Assembly (NCBI RefSeq): GCF_030704535.1
Contig: NC_081815.1
Span: 19,552,001 to 19,616,000 of the forward strand
From: Vitis vinifera
Taxonomy: Eukaryota > Streptophyta > Magnoliopsida > Vitales > Vitaceae
Direction: 5' to 3'
Length of the DNA stretch: 64,000 bases
Below, one piece after another: positions 60,680-64,000 of the stretch. The notes under the pieces are model-generated. The model had not been told where the DNA came from. It was given only the letters and a program-made list of their open reading frames with translations, and did not search any database. The position numbers were made by a program, and so were the translations under genes. The number at the start of each line of letters is the position of its first letter. The first letter of the stretch is position 1.

Positions 60680-61515
60680 TATTGATAGCAAAATTCCTTC
60701 ACTGTAGTAGCAAGTACCAGGAACAGAATCTCGATCAACGCATTACAGTGATCCTTCTTTCCTCCTGTAAAAAGATGTCCGGATGGGTTGTCCGGACACA
60801 CCCTCCGATGATTAAGTTAGTCTTTTGAAAGCTATTTGAAAACAAATTGTTCCTTTGGGAGTGTTGCTCCGTGATTTTCTTCAAGGATGCTTACCCCTTC
60901 TGAGAGTCTCCTTAGAGTTTATATATGAGTCAGAGAGTATGGTCTCGCTATGCTAGCGGGTCCCATCATCATGATTGCGGCTCATAGGGTGGCGAAGCAA
61001 TCATGACCCTTCTGGTGCGAGGCAACGGATGTCAGAAGGGTATTTAGGCAGCGGTGGTCACCTCAATTTATGATTTTAGGTATCGGGGATGCGTCAGGCA
61101 ATCTGAGAAGATTTGGGAATGTCTTGTCGAGCGTATCTCGTATTGAAGATGAGTGATAGTTCAGGAGATTTGGTCAACAGTGTTGTCGGAGTTTGTTTCT
61201 TGACTGCGGGCAGAAATGTATCCGGCAAATCGCGAGTGTATGACGAGTCAAGTTGTCTAGGGAATTTGAATCGTCGGCCGCGAATGTACTCCGGGTAAAC
61301 GTCGCCAATGGATCCGGACATGTCTGACCAGGGAAGTTGAATCGCACTTCTCTCCCATCCGGCGACAGGCGCCGGCTGTGAAATATCCGGAGATGATGGA
61401 ATGTCAGTCGTACAGAATTTTCGCTCGAGTGGAATGAGCGATGTCACATGTCGCAAGGGGGGTCGTCTGCGTGTCCAAAGGAGAGGGAGCCACGTGGCAC
61501 TTTTTTGGGAGGATC
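60680..61515. mobile_element. Probable solo LTR related to the Tat-lineage element
   Basis: Shares with the LTRs at 31,709 and 40,890 the block GATGTCCGGATGGGTTGTCC (hairpin-forming), then CACCCTCCGATGATTAAG-like text, the AATCATGAC region and the end GCCACGTGGCAC...CCCACA. No internal region is attached. Boundaries are approximate. ORFs of 156 and 61 codons inside it are not credible genes. Confidence 0.55.
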
Positions 61516-61905
61516 CCACACCCACCACATGGGTTTTTTGCAAGTTGTCTAAATTTTCTACCACGGTAACAAATAAAGTTGTCTAGTCTATATCATGTGT
61601 TTTCTACCACATTGACAAATAAAGTTATGTAAGTCTATCATGCCCCTTTTGAGATTGATTTGAAGTAACGATATCATGCCCGCCACATATCTTTTTGAAA
61701 AGTTATCTAAATTGCTCACGATGTGTCATCCACTACTTTAACTAATAAAGTTGTCTAGTCTATATCATGTGTTTTCTACCACATTGACAAATAAAGTTGT
61801 GTAAGTCTATATCATGCCATGCCCACCACATATCTTTTTGAAAAGTCACTACTTTAACTAATAAAGTTGTCTATATCAATTATCATGCCCTCTTTTAGAT
61901 TGATT
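61515..61905. repeat. Tandem/dispersed repeat array beside the solo LTR
   Basis: AATAAAGTTGTCTAGTCTAT and CATGTGTTTTCTACCACATT recur at 61,572 and 61,744 (period about 172), with a partial third copy at 61,859. CACATATCTTTTTGAAAAGT occurs twice. Confidence 0.8.
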
Positions 61906-64000
61906 TTAGGTTACTTAAAATCACTTTTATAATAATTTTTAAAATTAAATGACCCACTTTAGCAATAATTTTCTTTCATGATTTCTTTATATATATATTT
62001 TCTATTTGTTTTATACTACTCAATGTAGCAAAATAAGTCGCCAATTTTTATGACTAGCTAGATAAATGAAAGAATAATGAAATTATTTTTCTAATTTATG
62101 AGTTTATTGAGAAAATGAAATTGAGTAGCTCAACACAAATGAAGTTGGTTGATGAAGGAAAAACTTTACCACTATTTCAAGTCATACACATTACATAGTA
62201 CACACATAAAGTTAATTTTTTAAATTATAGAAGGCATAATTGTCTTTCTAATGTCACTAACAGGACCCTAGGTTTAACTTTTAAGATCGCCTTTGTAACA
62301 ACAATTATAGTTGGCATTTGGTATGTAAGAAAATACAAATTAAGTGAAATAAATAAAGAAAGAAAGGAATTAAACAAAAAAAAAAAAAAAACCAATGAAG
62401 ACTTGCTGCATCAAGGGAGGATTGTTTAGTACTTCTCTCCAAACATTGTCGTCATTGGATTCTTGTTTGACTGTTCAATAATTACGTTTTGAATGCATTA
62501 TCAAAGTTAATTAAATTTAATTTTCAAAAAACATAAAGAATAGTATTATACGTATTTTTTCATAACCTCATTATTCTCTTCATTGGACATTATTACTAAT
62601 AAAGTCTCTTTACCTCTCAATGTTTTAAACAACCCATACCAAAACTAATAAAGCATATATCTTCTTAAATCGTTTCTTCCATTAAACTTTTTAGTTTCAA
62701 ACTTTGTGATTACTTCAAGTTTAACAATTTTAGCTTTGCGCAAGCAAAAGCTTTAATATTAATATATTAGAGTAAGAATACTTATATAAAATTATAGAAC
62801 GCAAGTAATCTTTCTATTTCTTCCCATGTGTGCTTTCTTGAACTATTATGGTGTGCAAAGATTGTTCATGAGATTTTATTCTGTTATGGAATCTAGGGAA
62901 TAAGGCATGGGCAAAGGCCTCTTGTTGAAGAAGAGGTCATTTGGGTTGGACCCTAGTTCAAAACCTAAGCTTTGTCCAATGACTCCAATCCCGTTTGGGT
63001 CAGATCAGAGATCCAAGCTGTCATGCCTGAGTAAAATTGTTTAAATGTCTATTAAAAAATTGTGGTTAAAACTCTCTCCTAAAGACTTCCCATAAAAAGA
63101 AATAGTTTTTAAAAAATATTTACCCAATATTAAGGTAAAAGTTTATGTCATATTTTAGAAGTTATTACCTTTTAAAAAGAAAAAAGAAGAAGAAAATAAT
63201 AGAAAGCTTATTATAAACCCAAAATTGGTCTTTGGTTCCTGTTTAATCATATTTTAAGCCCATTTGATTTGAAATTTTTAGGCCCTCTTACTCTTAGCCC
63301 ATACACTTTTATTTTTTTATCTTTATGTTTGCTTTCACCCTCACTTATTTTATTCTAAATTTTCAATTTGTATTTTAAGGAATATTATTAAAAAAATAAA
63401 AATAAATTCGAGACTTTGGGCTTGTTCTTGGGCTTTAGGTTTTATTGTATTAATTTGGGTTTTGAATGTTTAATTTGGTTATGGGCAGTAGGAATTACCT
63501 TTGTTACTTGGGCTTATACTACTGCCTTGAGCTATTGTATAGTATTGGGTTTGGCCTTGAGTTCATTTAATGGTTGTTGGGTCACTACACTACATTACAT
63601 GATGGCAAGAGGTGAGGACAGAGTAAGATTTTTAAAAAGGAAGACACAGCATGATATTTCATTATTTTGGTTAAAACAAAAAAAAGGATGAACCAGAATT
63701 TTTTCGGCAGCAGTCAGGGGATTATCCTTTGAATTCCGAACTGAATTTTGGTCAAAATGTGGGTTGACTTATTCTTAAAAATATGGGTTGATTTTGTTTT
63801 TGAAATTTGGGATGAATTTCGGTAGGATCAACTACATTCGGCCATGAAACTTGGACCAGTGCTAGATAAATGCTTAGGTTGATTCCGGCCTTTAATCTAG
63901 ACTGATTTTATGTTACAAGGTTGGCTGATTTTCAATGAAGGAATGGGCTGGTTTTAGGAGCTAATGAGTTTGAGTCAGTGTTCCAAGTGTGCCTGGTCGA
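61906..64000. other. Intergenic DNA without recognised genes
   Basis: AT-rich to about 63,400. The last 600 bases are richer in G and T, with repeated GGGTTGA/GGCTGATTTT-like phrases (63,760-63,940), probably part of an unrecognised transposon that continues past the window. Confidence 0.5.

Noticed and set aside
61094..61564. 156-codon minus-strand ORF
   Set aside because: Lies within the Tat-like solo LTR; composition reflects LTR, with no domain recognised.
63416..63691. 91-codon hydrophobic ORF
   Set aside because: No homology recognised, no start context or neighbours; composition follows the G/T-rich repeat.
1..64000. CRISPR arrays, bacterial operons, tRNA or rRNA genes
   Set aside because: No spaced repeats of CRISPR type, no tRNA fold and no rRNA text were found; the DNA is plant nuclear.

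Overview
This is plant nuclear DNA: AT-rich, with spliced genes, dense nested LTR retrotransposons, hAT and Tourist-like elements and long (TA)n tracts. The best-supported genes point to grapevine (Vitis). On the minus strand lie two intact two-exon family-1 glycosyltransferases. They match the known grape flavonol 3-O-glycosyltransferase pair VvGT5/VvGT6 at the diagnostic residues: Arg140 and Thr19 in the first copy, Trp140, Pro19 and Gln373 in the second. The assignment rests on sequence reading and memory of that family; no search was run. Layout, left half: 1-1.7 kb is a decayed copia element carrying a tiny gag-only LTR element. 3.9-6.9 kb is the VvGT5-like gene. 6.76-9.13 kb is a tandem duplication of its 5' exon fragment and upstream region. 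10.2-12.35 kb is a sulfotransferase pseudogene split by a hAT-type element that itself carries a piece of another sulfotransferase. 13.2-24.6 kb is a decayed copia element whose LTR was invaded by a solo LTR, which was in turn invaded by a 4.66-kb solo LTR. 26.7-27.2 kb is an intact PR-1 (CAP) gene. Layout, right half: 28.6-31.7 kb is a second copy of the copia fragment from the left end, carrying another copia. 31.7-41.6 kb is an almost complete Tat-lineage Ty3/gypsy element on the minus strand, with a gene-like antisense ORF on the plus strand. 43.0-48.1 kb is the VvGT6-like gene. 50.2-53.7 kb is a copia pol remnant. 54.3-56 kb is a plant-mobile-domain fragment split by a second hAT-type element. 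56.0-57.2 kb is a gypsy gag/LTR piece. 57.9-58.35 kb is an orphan third copy of the glycosyltransferase exon 1. 60.7-61.5 kb is a Tat-like solo LTR, followed by tandem repeats; the last 2 kb shows no gene. The architecture is explained by a roughly 7-kb segmental duplication (copia fragment, intergenic DNA, glycosyltransferase). It produced the two glycosyltransferases, which then diverged at donor-sugar residues, while later insertions (the Tat element, a Tourist-type MITE and an intron insertion) hit only the second copy. A third, exon-1-only copy with a splice donor of the same phase lies upstream of the second gene, so alternative first-exon use is possible. Genes likely to make protein are the two glycosyltransferases and PR-1; everything else coding is decayed or transposon-derived.
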